DNA of 60,831 bases from Lachnotalea sp. AF33-28 (GTDB lineage Bacteria; Bacillota; Clostridia; Lachnospirales; Lachnospiraceae), in assembly GCF_003477885.1 (NCBI RefSeq), contig NZ_QUEE01000020.1:1-60831 (forward strand), given 5' to 3'. The notes beneath the pieces were generated by a model. The model ran no database searches. It was given only the letters and a program-made list of their open reading frames with translations, and had not been told where the DNA came from. The stretch's first letter is position 1; each line of letters starts with the position of its first letter. Position numbers and translations under genes: made by a program. Of this stretch, positions 44,325 to 54,070 are shown piece after piece.

Positions 44325-45542
44325 ATGATAAATATAGCGGTAATGGGATACGGAACCATCGGTTCCGGAGTGGTAGAGGTGATTAACACAAACGGCAGCA
44401 GCATCGCCGGCCGGGTGGGAGAGCCTCTGAATGTGAAATATGTGCTGGATCTGCGTGACTTCCCGGGGGATCCGATTCAGGAGAAGATCGTGCATGACGT
44501 GCAGGTGATACTGGACGATCCGGAAGTTGCGATTGTGGTGGAAACCATGGGCGGGACCAATCCGGCCTATACCTTTGTTAAGAAGGCGCTGCTTGCGGGC
44601 AAGAGCGTGGCCACTTCCAATAAGGAGCTGGTGGCCGCTCACGGCGCGGAGCTTTTAGCCCTGGCAAAATCCAAAGAGCTGAATTTCCTGTTTGAGGCCA
44701 GCGTGGGCGGGGGCATTCCGATCATCCGCCCCTTAAACCAGTCCCTGACGGCGGATGAGATCTATGAGATCACCGGAATCTTAAACGGCACCACCAACTT
44801 CATCCTGACCAAGATGGAGAGGGAGGGGCTTTCCTTTGACCTGGTGCTGAAGGAAGCGCAGGAATTAGGGTATGCTGAGCGCAACCCTGAGGCTGATGTG
44901 GAAGGCTATGACGCCTGCAGGAAAATCGCCATCCTGTCCTCCCTGGCCTATGGCATGCAGGTGGATTATGAGGACATTTACACTGAGGGCATCACAAAGA
45001 TATCCGATGTGGACTTTAAATACGCCAAAAAGCTGGGCATGGTGGTGAAGCTGTTCGCCACCAGCAAACGGATCGATGACAAATTTTACGCCATGGTCTG
45101 CCCGGTGATGATTGACAGCGGCCATCCGCTGTACGCGGTCAACGATGTATATAACGGCATCCTGGTGAAGGGCAATGTGATCGGCAACGTGATGTTCTAC
45201 GGAGCCGGCGCGGGCAAGCTGCCCACAGCCAGCGCGGTGGTGGCGGATGTGGTGGACGCAGCCAAGCACATGAACCGCAACATAATGACGAACTGGAGTG
45301 AAAATAAGCTGGAGCTCGCGGATATCGGCACTTCCAGCAAGAGCTTCTTTGTCCGCATTGCCGGCAGCAAGGCGGCCAAAGCAGCTATGGTGGAGGATGC
45401 TTTCGGGCCGGTGAAGTACATAGAACTGGACGAAATGGACGAATTTGCCGTCATAACCGGCGTGATGACCGAGAATGCCTTTGAAGAGGCCGCGGCCAAG
45501 GTGAAGGGAATCCGCGGAAGAATCCGTGTGGAAGCAAATTAA
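44325..45542 (+). CDS. hom: Homoserine dehydrogenase
   Basis: A 405-residue NAD(P)-dependent enzyme that reduces aspartate semialdehyde to homoserine, the branch to threonine and methionine. Nucleotide motif GYGTIGSGVVEV, substrate domain ASVGGGIPIIRPL and LNGTTNFILTKM, catalytic Lys region NPEADVEGYDACRKIAIL, then a short C-terminal ACT domain for feedback control. It lies between the ACT-domain regulator and lysC, so it is part of an aspartate-family operon. Confidence 0.96.
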   Translation: MINIAVMGYGTIGSGVVEVINTNGSSIAGRVGEPLNVKYVLDLRDFPGDPIQEKIVHDVQVILDDPEVAIVVETMGGTNPAYTFVKKALLAGKSVATSNKELVAAHGAELLALAKSKELNFLFEASVGGGIPIIRPLNQSLTADEIYEITGILNGTTNFILTKMEREGLSFDLVLKEAQELGYAERNPEADVEGYDACRKIAILSSLAYGMQVDYEDIYTEGITKISDVDFKYAKKLGMVVKLFATSKRIDDKFYAMVCPVMIDSGHPLYAVNDVYNGILVKGNVIGNVMFYGAGAGKLPTASAVVADVVDAAKHMNRNIMTNWSENKLELADIGTSSKSFFVRIAGSKAAKAAMVEDAFGPVKYIELDEMDEFAVITGVMTENAFEEAAAKVKGIRGRIRVEAN

Positions 45543-45651
45543 AGTGGTTGACTTAACCGGGTGTCATAAAGTAAAGTATAGGTAGCTGTCAGACGCCTAT
45601 AAAGGCGTTTGACGGCAGATAGATAGAAGCCGGAATGGAAGGAAACAGACA

Positions 45652-46863
45652 ATGCTGATTGTGAAAAAATTCGGCGGTAGTTCGGTCGCTGACAAAGAAA
45701 GAATATTCAATGTGGCCAGAAGATGCATTGAGGATTATGATAAGGGCAATGATGTGGTGGTGGTCCTGTCCGCCATGGGCAAGACTACGGATCAGCTGCT
45801 GGCCAAGGCTGCAGAAATCAACCCCAACGCCTCCAAACGGGAGATGGATATGCTGCTTGTAACAGGGGAGCAGGTATCCGTTTCTCTGATGACCATGGCG
45901 CTTCACTCACTGGGAGCTGCGGCCATCTCACTCAACGCGGCGCAGGTTGCGATGCATACCACCAGCGCATACGGCAGTGCCCGCATCAAGAGGATTGATA
46001 CGGAGCGCATCCGCAACGAGCTGGATGCCAGAAAGATCGTAGTGGTCACCGGTTTTCAGGGCATTAATAAAAAAGATGACATGACCACTCTGGGAAGGGG
46101 CGGTTCCGATACCACCGCCGTAGCGCTGGCTGCTGCGCTGGGAGCCGATTCCTGTGAGATCTATACAGATGTGGAAGGCGTATATACGGCCGATCCTCGC
46201 ATCGTCCCCAATGCGAGGAAGATGGAAGAGGTCACCTATGATGAGATGCTGGAATTCGCCTCTCTGGGGGCAAAGGTGCTCCACAACCGTTCGGTGGAAA
46301 TGGCCAAGAAATACGGTGTGCAGCTGATCGTGCGATCCAGCCTGAATACTGCGGAGGGAACCGTTGTTAAGGAGGAAACAAAGATGGAAAAGATGCTGGT
46401 AAGCGGAGTCGCTGCCGATAAAAATACAGCCAGGGTTTCGGTCATCGGTGTGAAGGACGAACCCGGCATTGCCTTTAAGATGTTCAATTACCTGGCAAAG
46501 AGAGGGATCAATGTGGACATCATCCTGCAGTCCGTTGGACGCGGCGGCACGAAGGATATCTCCTTCACCGTTGCGAGGAACGATCTTAAGGAGACCTTGG
46601 AGATCCTCAATTCCAACAAAGCTTCCTTTACCGCGTCCGATGTGGAATTTGAAGACGGCGTGGCAAAACTCTCCATCATCGGGGCGGGCATGACATCCAA
46701 TCCCGGTGTGGCAGCCAGGATGTTTGAGGCGCTCTCCAGCGTCTATGTCAATATCAAGATGATCGCCACCTCCGAGATCCGGATCACGGTGCTGATTGCG
46801 GAGGAGGATGTGGAGCGCGCGATGAGAGCGGTCCATGACGCCTTCGATCTGGGAGAATTATAA
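45652..46863 (+). CDS. lysC: Aspartate kinase
   Basis: A 403-residue monofunctional aspartokinase, first step of the lysine/threonine/methionine pathway. Kinase motif KFGGSSVADKERI, RGGSDTTAVALAAAL and GVYTADPR, then two ACT domains (about 265-403) for feedback inhibition. The start is ATG 45652 after AAGGAAA. A stem-loop at 45589-45617 (GTCAGACGCCT with AGGCGTTTGAC) lies in the 108-bp gap after hom; no lysine riboswitch or T-box was recognised. Confidence 0.96.
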   Translation: MLIVKKFGGSSVADKERIFNVARRCIEDYDKGNDVVVVLSAMGKTTDQLLAKAAEINPNASKREMDMLLVTGEQVSVSLMTMALHSLGAAAISLNAAQVAMHTTSAYGSARIKRIDTERIRNELDARKIVVVTGFQGINKKDDMTTLGRGGSDTTAVALAAALGADSCEIYTDVEGVYTADPRIVPNARKMEEVTYDEMLEFASLGAKVLHNRSVEMAKKYGVQLIVRSSLNTAEGTVVKEETKMEKMLVSGVAADKNTARVSVIGVKDEPGIAFKMFNYLAKRGINVDIILQSVGRGGTKDISFTVARNDLKETLEILNSNKASFTASDVEFEDGVAKLSIIGAGMTSNPGVAARMFEALSSVYVNIKMIATSEIRITVLIAEEDVERAMRAVHDAFDLGEL

Positions 46864-46869
46864 TCTGTA

Positions 46870-47301
46870 ATGAAAAGAAAACTGTCAACGGAACAGACCT
46901 TGTACTTTATAGGGCTGGCGGCGATTGTGATTGGCGCCGCCGGCTTCTTTTTTATTTCGCTGCTGCCGGAATCCCTGCGCAGATTTCTGGTGGGACCGTG
47001 TCCGCTTCTGACCCTGACGAGATTCTACTGCCCGGGCTGCGGCGGGAGCAGGGCAGTCTATTATCTGCTGCACGGAAAGCTTTTAAAGAGTCTGATCTGC
47101 CATCCCATCGTGCTGTACGGCCTGGCGGTCGTCCTGCCGTTTATGGTGACGCAGACGCTTGCGCTGCTCACAAAGGGACGCATCAGAGGCATGAGATTCC
47201 GGCCATGGTATCTGTATGCGGCTGCGGTGATTATCATCGCTAATTTTGTGCTTAAAAATGTGCTGAAGCTGATTTTTCATATAGATCTGCTGGCCATATG
47301 A
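46870..47301 (+). CDS. DUF2752 membrane protein
   Basis: A 143-residue protein with about three membrane helices. It carries the DUF2752 signature CPLLTLTRFYCPGCGGSRA, with conserved cysteines, followed by YYLLHGK. The start lies 6 bp after lysC, so it is probably co-transcribed, though a functional link to amino acid synthesis is not evident. The function of the family is unknown. Confidence 0.85.
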   Translation: MKRKLSTEQTLYFIGLAAIVIGAAGFFFISLLPESLRRFLVGPCPLLTLTRFYCPGCGGSRAVYYLLHGKLLKSLICHPIVLYGLAVVLPFMVTQTLALLTKGRIRGMRFRPWYLYAAAVIIIANFVLKNVLKLIFHIDLLAI

Positions 47302-47356
47302 GAGCGGACAATGTATGAGAGCGGACTAAGATAGAAAGGAAATAAAATTACCGAAT

Positions 47357-49498
47357 ATGGACATTGTAAAAGTACTGCAGGAAGAACTGAACATTAAAAA
47401 GAGCCAGGTCGAGGCTACAATCAAGCTGATCGATGAGGGCAATACGATTCCGTTTATCGCCAGGTACCGCAAGGAAGCCACCGGATCTTTAAACGATGAG
47501 GTGTTGAGAAATTTTGACGAACGCCTGAAATATCTTAGAAATCTGGAAGAAAAGAAGGAGCAGGTCCTCTCCACGATCCGCGAACAGGGAAAACTGACGC
47601 CGGAGCTGGAAAAACAGATTCGGGAGGCCATGACTCTGGTCGTGGTGGAAGATCTGTACCGTCCGTACCGCCCCAAGAGGAGGACCAGAGCTACGATCGC
47701 GAGGGAAAAGGGCCTGCAGCCCCTGGCTGACCACATCCTGCTGCAGATGGCCAGGGAACCGCTGGAAAAGACCGCGGCGGCCTATATAGATGAGGATAAG
47801 GAAGTACGTACCGCCCAGGAAGCCATCGACGGGGCCAAGGATATCCTGGCGGAGCAGATTTCAGACGAGGCCGATATCCGCATGTATATCCGCAAAGCTA
47901 CCTATGACCGAGGGCTGATCAGATCTACGGCAAAGGATGAGAATGTACAGTCCGTATACGAGATGTACTATGACTATCAGGAACCGGTAAAGAAAGCGGC
48001 GGGACACCGCATACTCGCGTTAAACCGCGGGGAGTCCGAGAAGATTCTGACGGTAAAGATCGAGGCGCCCGCGGAGGACATTCTGCGCTATCTCGAGAAA
48101 AAAATCATTGTAAATGACAATCCTTACACCAAACCTGCGCTTAAGGAAGCGGCTGCGGACAGCTATGACCGCCTCATCGCTCCTGCCATCGAGCGGGATA
48201 TCCGCAATGAGCTGACCGAGAAGGCGGAGGACGGGGCCATACGCGTATTCGGCAAGAATCTGGAGCAGCTGCTGATGCAGCCGCCCATCACCGGCCGCGT
48301 GGTGCTGGGCTGGGATCCTGCTTTCCGCACGGGCTGTAAGCTGGCTGTGGTGGACGCCACGGGCAAGGTATTGGATACGGTCGTAATCTATCCGACAGCG
48401 CCTCAGAATAAGGTGGAGGAATCAAAAAGGATTCTGAAAAACCTGATTAAGAAATATAATGTATCGTTGATATCGGTAGGTAACGGCACGGCCTCCAGGG
48501 AATCCGAGCAGATCATCGTGGATCTGTTAAAAGAGATCAATGCGGGCGTGCAGTATATCATCGTCAATGAAGCGGGAGCGTCCGTATACTCCGCCAGCAA
48601 GCTGGCCACGGAGGAGTTTCCCAATTTTGATGTGGGGCAGAGAAGCGCGGTTTCCATAGCCAGGAGGCTGCAGGACCCGCTGGCGGAGCTGGTCAAGATC
48701 GATCCGAAGTCCATCGGGGTCGGCCAGTACCAGCATGACATGAATCAGAAGAAATTAAGCGAGGCCCTGACCGGCGTGGTGGAAGACTGCGTCAATAAGG
48801 TGGGTGTGGATTTAAACACGGCTTCCGCCTCCCTGCTGGAATATATCTCCGGCATCACCAAGGTCATCGCCAGAAATATCGTGGCCTACCGGGAGGAAAA
48901 CGGCCGTTTCACCGACCGCAGGCAGCTGCTTAAGGTGGCGAAGCTCGGCCCGAAGGCGTTCGAGCAGTGCGCCGGCTTCATGCGCATCCAGGGCGGCAAA
49001 AATCCTCTGGATACCACGGCTGTCCATCCCGAGAGCTATGCCGCTGCAGAAGCTCTGCTGAAAAAACTGGGCTATCGTACCGAGGACATCCTTCAGGGCG
49101 GCCTGAAAGGAATCGGCAAAAAACTCATAAATCCGGCGGCGGCTGCCGCAGAGCTGGGAATCGGTGAAATCACGCTGAACGATATCGTGAAGGAACTGGA
49201 GAAGCCGGCCAGAGACCCCAGGGATGAGATGCCTAAGCCGATCCTGCGCACCGATGTGCTGGACATGAAAGACTTAACCCCTGGCATGATCTTAAAGGGG
49301 ACCGTTCGAAACGTGATCGACTTCGGGGCATTTGTGGATATCGGCGTACATCAGGACGGGCTGGTACATATCTCACAGATGACCGACCGATACATCAAGC
49401 ATCCGCTGGAGGCTGTCAGCGTGGGAGATATTGTGGAAGTGAAGGTCATGAGCGTGGATCTGAACAAAAAGCGCATCCAGCTGACCATGAAACTGTGA
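47357..49498 (+). CDS. tex: Tex-family RNA-binding transcription accessory protein
   Basis: A 713-residue Tex protein: N-terminal helical region (IKLIDEGNTIPFIARYRKEA), YqgF/RuvX-like fold (VVLGWDPAFRTGCKLAVVDA), helix-hairpin-helix repeats (about 480-560) and a C-terminal S1 RNA-binding domain (KGTVRNVIDFGAFVDIGVHQ). It binds nucleic acid and affects transcription or ribosome-linked processes. The length is normal. It follows a small spacer after DUF2752 with AGAAAGGA as ribosome site. Confidence 0.95.
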   Translation: MDIVKVLQEELNIKKSQVEATIKLIDEGNTIPFIARYRKEATGSLNDEVLRNFDERLKYLRNLEEKKEQVLSTIREQGKLTPELEKQIREAMTLVVVEDLYRPYRPKRRTRATIAREKGLQPLADHILLQMAREPLEKTAAAYIDEDKEVRTAQEAIDGAKDILAEQISDEADIRMYIRKATYDRGLIRSTAKDENVQSVYEMYYDYQEPVKKAAGHRILALNRGESEKILTVKIEAPAEDILRYLEKKIIVNDNPYTKPALKEAAADSYDRLIAPAIERDIRNELTEKAEDGAIRVFGKNLEQLLMQPPITGRVVLGWDPAFRTGCKLAVVDATGKVLDTVVIYPTAPQNKVEESKRILKNLIKKYNVSLISVGNGTASRESEQIIVDLLKEINAGVQYIIVNEAGASVYSASKLATEEFPNFDVGQRSAVSIARRLQDPLAELVKIDPKSIGVGQYQHDMNQKKLSEALTGVVEDCVNKVGVDLNTASASLLEYISGITKVIARNIVAYREENGRFTDRRQLLKVAKLGPKAFEQCAGFMRIQGGKNPLDTTAVHPESYAAAEALLKKLGYRTEDILQGGLKGIGKKLINPAAAAAELGIGEITLNDIVKELEKPARDPRDEMPKPILRTDVLDMKDLTPGMILKGTVRNVIDFGAFVDIGVHQDGLVHISQMTDRYIKHPLEAVSVGDIVEVKVMSVDLNKKRIQLTMKL

Positions 49499-49526
49499 GT
49501 GACACCGGATTGGAAAGGAGCGGACT

Positions 49527-49856
49527 ATGAAGGCATGGGCCGGAAAATTTGTGATAAACGCAGGCGTATTCTTTATACTGGATTATATCAGCAAGGGAGC
49601 GATTTTTGATGACCGCTGGGCGATTATTTGGGCGGCGCTTCTTTTGGTCGTCCTGAATATGATCATCAAACCGGTATTAAAGGCATTGTCCCTGCCGCTG
49701 ACCTGCATCACCTTTGGGCTCTTCGGTTTTGTGGTCAGCGCGCTGGTCATCGGTATTATGGACAGGATGATGGTATCCGTCCATTTCGAGAGCTTCGGCC
49801 AATACCTGATTGCCGCGGTCCTGATCGCGGCCGGGGACGCGCTTTTCATTCAATAG
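49527..49856 (+). CDS. YvlD-type four-helix membrane protein
   Basis: A 109-residue protein with four hydrophobic segments that matches the YvlD/phage-holin-4-superfamily pattern (WAALLLVVLNMIIKPVLKAL, LSLPLTCITFGLFGFVVSAL). It starts after GGAAAGGAG, 28 bp after tex. The last residues FIQ and the stop are encoded inside the family A repeat that begins at 49849, so the C-terminus may have been altered by repeat insertion. The role is unknown; related genes respond to envelope stress. Confidence 0.8.
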   Translation: MKAWAGKFVINAGVFFILDYISKGAIFDDRWAIIWAALLLVVLNMIIKPVLKALSLPLTCITFGLFGFVVSALVIGIMDRMMVSVHFESFGQYLIAAVLIAAGDALFIQ

Positions 49857-49959
49857 GAAAATACGACCTATTGAACAAAACGCTCCGCGAGGATCGCACT
49901 GCGGCGCAGCGGAATCATGTCGCTAAAGCGACCCGCCGCAGGCGGAGAATCCCGCGAGC
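49849..49959 (+). repeat. Palindromic intergenic repeat, family A, copy 2 (expanded)
   Basis: TTCAATAG (49849-49856) and CTATTGAA (49868-49875) flank GAAAATACGAC, as in copy 1. Then an extra block with GATCGCACTGCGGCGC (49892-49907) precedes CGACCCGCCGCAGGCGGAGA and ATCCCGCGAGC (49929-49959). Confidence 0.75.
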
Positions 49960-49987
49960 AGGATTCTTTTCCATCAAAGAATAAATG

Positions 49988-50024
49988 AAGGACAGGGCTT
50001 TAAGTTTCAGCGCCCTGTCCTTTG
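49988..50024. terminator. Hairpin at the end of the minus-strand AraC gene
   Basis: AAGGACAGGGC (49988-49998) pairs with GCCCTGTCCTT (50012-50022). It overlaps the last codons of the AraC gene and can stop transcription from either side. Confidence 0.65.
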
Positions 50025-50864
50025 ACGTTTCCGGTATTTTAACGGGGAGGTTTCCGTATATTTTTTAAATACCTTTTCGAAGTATGTGATGCTCTCATAA
50101 CCCAGCATTTCCGAAATTTCCGTTATATTATGATCGGTATCCGAAAGCAGGCGCTGGGCCTGCTTGATTTTCTGTATATTTATGAATTCATTTACTGTTG
50201 AGCCGGTGACCTCTTTGAATATACGGCTTAAATAGCATTTGCTCACATAGAAACGCTTTGCCAGATCTTCCAGGGACTTGGAGCCGCCGGAATTATTAAT
50301 GATATAATCTGCCACCTCATGGACCTTCCTGTGCTTGGCTGTCTGCGCTTCCTCGCCTTTCGGGGCAAACGTCTGATTTTTCAGACAGCGGAGCGAATAA
50401 ATCAGCAGGCTTGCCACCTGCATCTTCACCATCGCCTCGTAATTCACCTTCTTCTCCCGGATTTCCGCAACGATGGAGGCGAGAAGCTCCTCCACATAGC
50501 GCTGCTGGCCGGCATCCAACTCCAGCACCCCGTAATGCGCTTCAAAAAAATGATAGAAATCCAGCCCCAAAAGCCGCGTGAAAGGCGCAATTTTCTCCCC
50601 GTCGATCTCCAGCAGTATCCGGTCATGATAGGACTGACCGGCCATGCTGGTCTTATGGATCTGTCTGCGGTCGATAAATACCAGGCTGCCCTGTTTCACC
50701 AGATAGGTCTGCTTATCGATGAAATAATAACGTTCCCCCTTAAGCAGATAATAAATCTCGCATTCCGTGTGAAAATGCTTGGTGGTCATGGTAAATTCAT
50801 AATCTCTGATTACGCGGTCAATTGCCAGCCCATCCGTATGCTCTTCGAATACCGTGCTTTTCAT
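50007..50864 (-). CDS. AraC-family regulator with cupin sensor
   Basis: A 285-residue cytosolic regulator. The N-terminal half is an AraC-type cupin (TMTTKHFHTECEIYYLLKGE), and the C-terminal part has two helix-turn-helix motifs (LAKRFYVSKCYLSRIFKEVT, ITEISEMLGYESITYFEKVF). The start at 50864 has GGAAGGGGGG upstream. It is transcribed away from the MATE and GH4 genes; sugar-responsive control of the GH4 gene is plausible but not shown. A family with intact ends. Confidence 0.88.
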   Translation of the reverse strand: MKSTVFEEHTDGLAIDRVIRDYEFTMTTKHFHTECEIYYLLKGERYYFIDKQTYLVKQGSLVFIDRRQIHKTSMAGQSYHDRILLEIDGEKIAPFTRLLGLDFYHFFEAHYGVLELDAGQQRYVEELLASIVAEIREKKVNYEAMVKMQVASLLIYSLRCLKNQTFAPKGEEAQTAKHRKVHEVADYIINNSGGSKSLEDLAKRFYVSKCYLSRIFKEVTGSTVNEFINIQKIKQAQRLLSDTDHNITEISEMLGYESITYFEKVFKKYTETSPLKYRKRQRTGR

Positions 50865-51113
50865 GAGCGGACCCCCCTTCCCCGGATATTCTATAATACA
50901 GCCGCGTTTGTAAACACGGCACATAATTACGGATTATATTGTATCAGGAAATGATAAGAGGTACAATATAGTTTGAATAAATGGAAGATTTAAGTCAATA
51001 TCGTTTTAGATTCACGTATAGCGATTTGATATAATTGTATCATATAAGCTCGGAAACCGGCTTGGGTCAGCCTGGCAGTGCGAGGATGTATCTGAAAGAA
51101 GCGAGGGAGAAAC

Positions 51114-52472
51114 ATGGCAAATCATAAAGAGCAGACGATGACAAAGGGAAATATATGGAAACAGATCATATGGTTTTCGGTCCCTCTGCTGATCGGCAAT
51201 CTGTTCCAGCAGCTCTATAATACCACCGATTCGGTGATCGTGGGCAATTTCGTTGGGAAGGAAGCGCTGGCGGCGGTGGGATCCAGCGGCAATCTGATCA
51301 ATCTGATCATCGGCTTTTTTATCGGTATGACCAGCGGCGCGGGCGTGGTCATCGCGCAGTATTACGGAGGCGGACGGCTGGATAAGATGAAGATCAGCAT
51401 ACATACCTCGCTGTGGTTCTGTACCATAGGCGGCGCGGTCATGACGGTGGCCGGCGTGGCGCTCACACCGTGGATTTTAAAGCTGATGGGAACGCCGCCG
51501 GAGGTGCTTCCCAATTCCGTCACCTATCTTCGGATTTATTTCTTCGGATCCATTTTCAATATCATCTATAATATGGGGGCCGGCATTCTAAGGTCCATCG
51601 GGGATTCCAGGAGACCTCTGTATTATTTGATCATTTCCTCCCTGGTGAATATCGTGCTGGATGTGGTCCTCGTGGTCGTGTTCCGTATGGGGGTGGCCGG
51701 TGTGGGGATCGCCACAGTATTTGCGCAGTTTGTGTCCTGCTTCTGCGTGATGTTTACGCTGGTGAGGAGCAAGGAAAGCTATCATGTGAACTTAAAAGAG
51801 GTGCGCTGCGACCGCCAAATGTTAAAGCGCATACTGCATATGGGCATACCTTCCGGCCTGCAGTCCACGATTGTGTCACTTTCCAATGTGGTGGTACAGA
51901 GCAATATCAACAGTTTCGGAGCGGACGCCATGGCGGGCTACGGGGTGTACGCGAAGGTGGACAATTTCACGATGATCCCGATCACCAGCCTGGCGCTGGC
52001 TGCGACCACCTTTACCGGCCAGAATTACGGGGCGAAGCAGGCGAAGCGGATCAGAAAAGGGGTACGGGAGTGCGTGATACTGGGAGTTTCCTATGCGCTG
52101 TTCATCGGTGTGGTGAATTTCACCTTTATCGGCGTGTTTGCCCAGCTGTTTACCAGGGACGCGGAGGTCCTTAGGTATGCAACGATCATCGCCCGCATTA
52201 TGGCGCTGCCCGGCTATGTGGCTCTGGTGGCCAATCAGCTTTATCTGGGTGTGGTGCGGGGCATGGGGGATACGGTAAAGCCGATGATCATCTCCATCAC
52301 AAGCCTCTGTTTTATCCGCATGCTCTGGATATCGCTGACCGTGCCGCTGACCAGGGACATCCGCTTTGTGTTTATCGGGTATCCGTTGACCTGGGCGATT
52401 GCGGCTGTGGCCGAGGCGTTTATTTACTATCGGAAATCCAGGCATAACTTCTATCTGGATGAGTCAATATAG
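51114..52472 (+). CDS. MATE-family efflux transporter (second copy)
   Basis: A 452-residue, 12-helix MATE pump related to the one at 29344 (shared IWKQIIWFSVPLLIGNLF and LYNTTDSVIVGNFVG, ILRSIGDSRRPLYYL). It exports drugs or metabolites using an ion gradient. It starts after GAGGGAG. A -10 TATAAT at about 51030-51038 lies upstream with TG extension. It lies between an AraC regulator and a GH4 gene. Confidence 0.93.
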   Translation: MANHKEQTMTKGNIWKQIIWFSVPLLIGNLFQQLYNTTDSVIVGNFVGKEALAAVGSSGNLINLIIGFFIGMTSGAGVVIAQYYGGGRLDKMKISIHTSLWFCTIGGAVMTVAGVALTPWILKLMGTPPEVLPNSVTYLRIYFFGSIFNIIYNMGAGILRSIGDSRRPLYYLIISSLVNIVLDVVLVVVFRMGVAGVGIATVFAQFVSCFCVMFTLVRSKESYHVNLKEVRCDRQMLKRILHMGIPSGLQSTIVSLSNVVVQSNINSFGADAMAGYGVYAKVDNFTMIPITSLALAATTFTGQNYGAKQAKRIRKGVRECVILGVSYALFIGVVNFTFIGVFAQLFTRDAEVLRYATIIARIMALPGYVALVANQLYLGVVRGMGDTVKPMIISITSLCFIRMLWISLTVPLTRDIRFVFIGYPLTWAIAAVAEAFIYYRKSRHNFYLDESI

Positions 52473-52609
52473 TGCTACTTCCGATGAAAACAGGCAATAT
52501 TTCATAAGAAAAAGAAACTGATATGGGATATAATAGGGGCATAAATCAAGTGGCCGGCAGAGAAGATAGGCCGGTCTGTGCGGTGATTGAGCACAGAATG
52601 GAGGAAGTC

Positions 52610-54007
52610 ATGAAATATTCTGACAACAAGGTCACAGACCTGAATATTGCTTACATAGGCGGCGGTTCCAGAGGATGGGCGTGGACGCTTATGACCGACC
52701 TGGCAAAGGAACCGAATTTAAGCGGTACGGTGCGCCTTTACGACATCGATCCGGATGCGGCCAGAGTCAATGAGCAGATCGGAAACCGTCTAAGCACCAG
52801 AGATGATGTGGTGGGTAAATGGACGTACAAGACATCTGATACGTTGAAGGATGCGCTTAGCGGAACGGATTTTGTGATCATATCGATCCTGCCGGGAACC
52901 TTTGACGAGATGGAATCGGATGTACATCAGCCGGAGAAATACGGCATCTATCAGTCGGTGGGCGATACGGCAGGTCCGGGCGGAACGGTCCGCGCGCTGC
53001 GCACCATCCCCATGTTTGTGGAGATCGCGGAGGCGATTAAAGCGTATGCTCCCGATGCGTGGGTCATCAACTATACAAATCCCATGACCCTGTGTGTAAA
53101 GACCCTTTACCATGTATATCCGCAGATTAAGGCTTTCGGCTGCTGCCATGAGGTGTTCGGCACCCAGAAGCTTCTGGCCGGCATCTGTGAGGAAGCGCTG
53201 GGACTTAAGGATGTGAAACGTGAGGATATTCATGTAAATGTGCTGGGCATCAACCACTTCACGTGGTTTGATCAGGCATCCTATAAAGGGATTGACCTGT
53301 TCCCGGTTTACCGCGACTATATAGACAGCCATTTCCAGAACGGATTTCAGGTTGGGGATGATAACTGGGCTAACTCTACATTTGCCTGTGCGCATCGCGT
53401 GAAGTTCGACCTGTTCAGACGGTATGGGCTGATTGCGGCAGCAGGAGACCGCCATCTGGCGGAATTCATGCCGGGCGGAGAATATCTGAAAGATCCCGAA
53501 ACCGTGGAGTCCTGGAAATTCGGGCTGACTACGGTTGCCTGGAGAAAAGAAGATCTGAAAGAAAGGCTGGATAAGAGCCGCAGGCTGTTAAACGGTGAGG
53601 AAGAAGTGGAGCTGAAAAATACAGGGGAAGAGGGCATCCGGCTGATCAAGGCGATCTGCGGTCTGGACCGCATCATCAGCAACGTGAATATTCCCAATGT
53701 GAACGGTCAGATCCCGAATCTGCCCAGAACTGCGGTGGTGGAAACCAATGCCGTGTTCTCCAGAGATTCCATCAAGCCGATCGTTGCGGGCCCCCTGCCG
53801 GACGGCGTGCTTAAGCTGGTTACGCCCCATGTGGAAAATCATGAGACGGTGCTGGAGGCGGCGCTTACCTGCAACAAAGAGCTGGTGGTAAAGGCATTTG
53901 AAAACGATCCGCTGGTTAAGGGAAGATGCAGTGAGGAGCAGATCCGGACACTGGTGGATGAGATGATACAGAATACGATGGCTTATTTGCCGGATGGATG
54001 GAAATAA
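52610..54007 (+). CDS. GH4 glycosidase, probable alpha-galacturonidase (LplD-like)
   Basis: A 465-residue NAD- and metal-dependent family 4 glycosidase. Nucleotide motif IAYIGGGSRGWAW, NYTNPMT, and CCHEVFG around the metal-binding Cys-His. In GH4 the residues after Cys-His track substrate: CHEV is the reported hallmark of alpha-galacturonidases such as Bacillus LplD, whereas alpha-galactosidases have CHS and alpha-glucosidases CHG. I start at ATG 52610, which has GGAGGA just upstream; an ATG at 52523 is in frame but has no such site. It probably acts on pectin-derived oligogalacturonides in the cytosol and fits the pectin theme of the decayed GH78 locus. Confidence 0.82.
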   Translation: MKYSDNKVTDLNIAYIGGGSRGWAWTLMTDLAKEPNLSGTVRLYDIDPDAARVNEQIGNRLSTRDDVVGKWTYKTSDTLKDALSGTDFVIISILPGTFDEMESDVHQPEKYGIYQSVGDTAGPGGTVRALRTIPMFVEIAEAIKAYAPDAWVINYTNPMTLCVKTLYHVYPQIKAFGCCHEVFGTQKLLAGICEEALGLKDVKREDIHVNVLGINHFTWFDQASYKGIDLFPVYRDYIDSHFQNGFQVGDDNWANSTFACAHRVKFDLFRRYGLIAAAGDRHLAEFMPGGEYLKDPETVESWKFGLTTVAWRKEDLKERLDKSRRLLNGEEEVELKNTGEEGIRLIKAICGLDRIISNVNIPNVNGQIPNLPRTAVVETNAVFSRDSIKPIVAGPLPDGVLKLVTPHVENHETVLEAALTCNKELVVKAFENDPLVKGRCSEEQIRTLVDEMIQNTMAYLPDGWK

Positions 54008-54016
54008 GTAAAGAAA

Positions 54017-54046
54017 AAAGCTCTTGCATATGCAGGAGCTTTGATC
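54017..54046 (+). terminator. Hairpin after the GH4 gene
   Basis: AAAGCTCTTGCA (54017-54028) pairs with TGCAGGAGCTTT (54031-54042). The T tract is short. Confidence 0.6.
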
Positions 54047-54070
54047 TATAATAGGGTCAAATTGATAGAT

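Noticed and set aside
45543..45651. Lysine riboswitch or T-box in front of lysC
   Set aside because: Only one simple stem-loop is present; the conserved lysine-riboswitch cores and the T-box sequence are absent.
45928..46836. A 302-codon minus-strand frame opposite lysC
   Set aside because: No start signal or recognisable domain; lysC on the plus strand is complete.
29344..52472. The two MATE genes as a duplicated segment
   Set aside because: They share only family-level motifs, and the surrounding DNA is unrelated, so a recent duplication is not supported.
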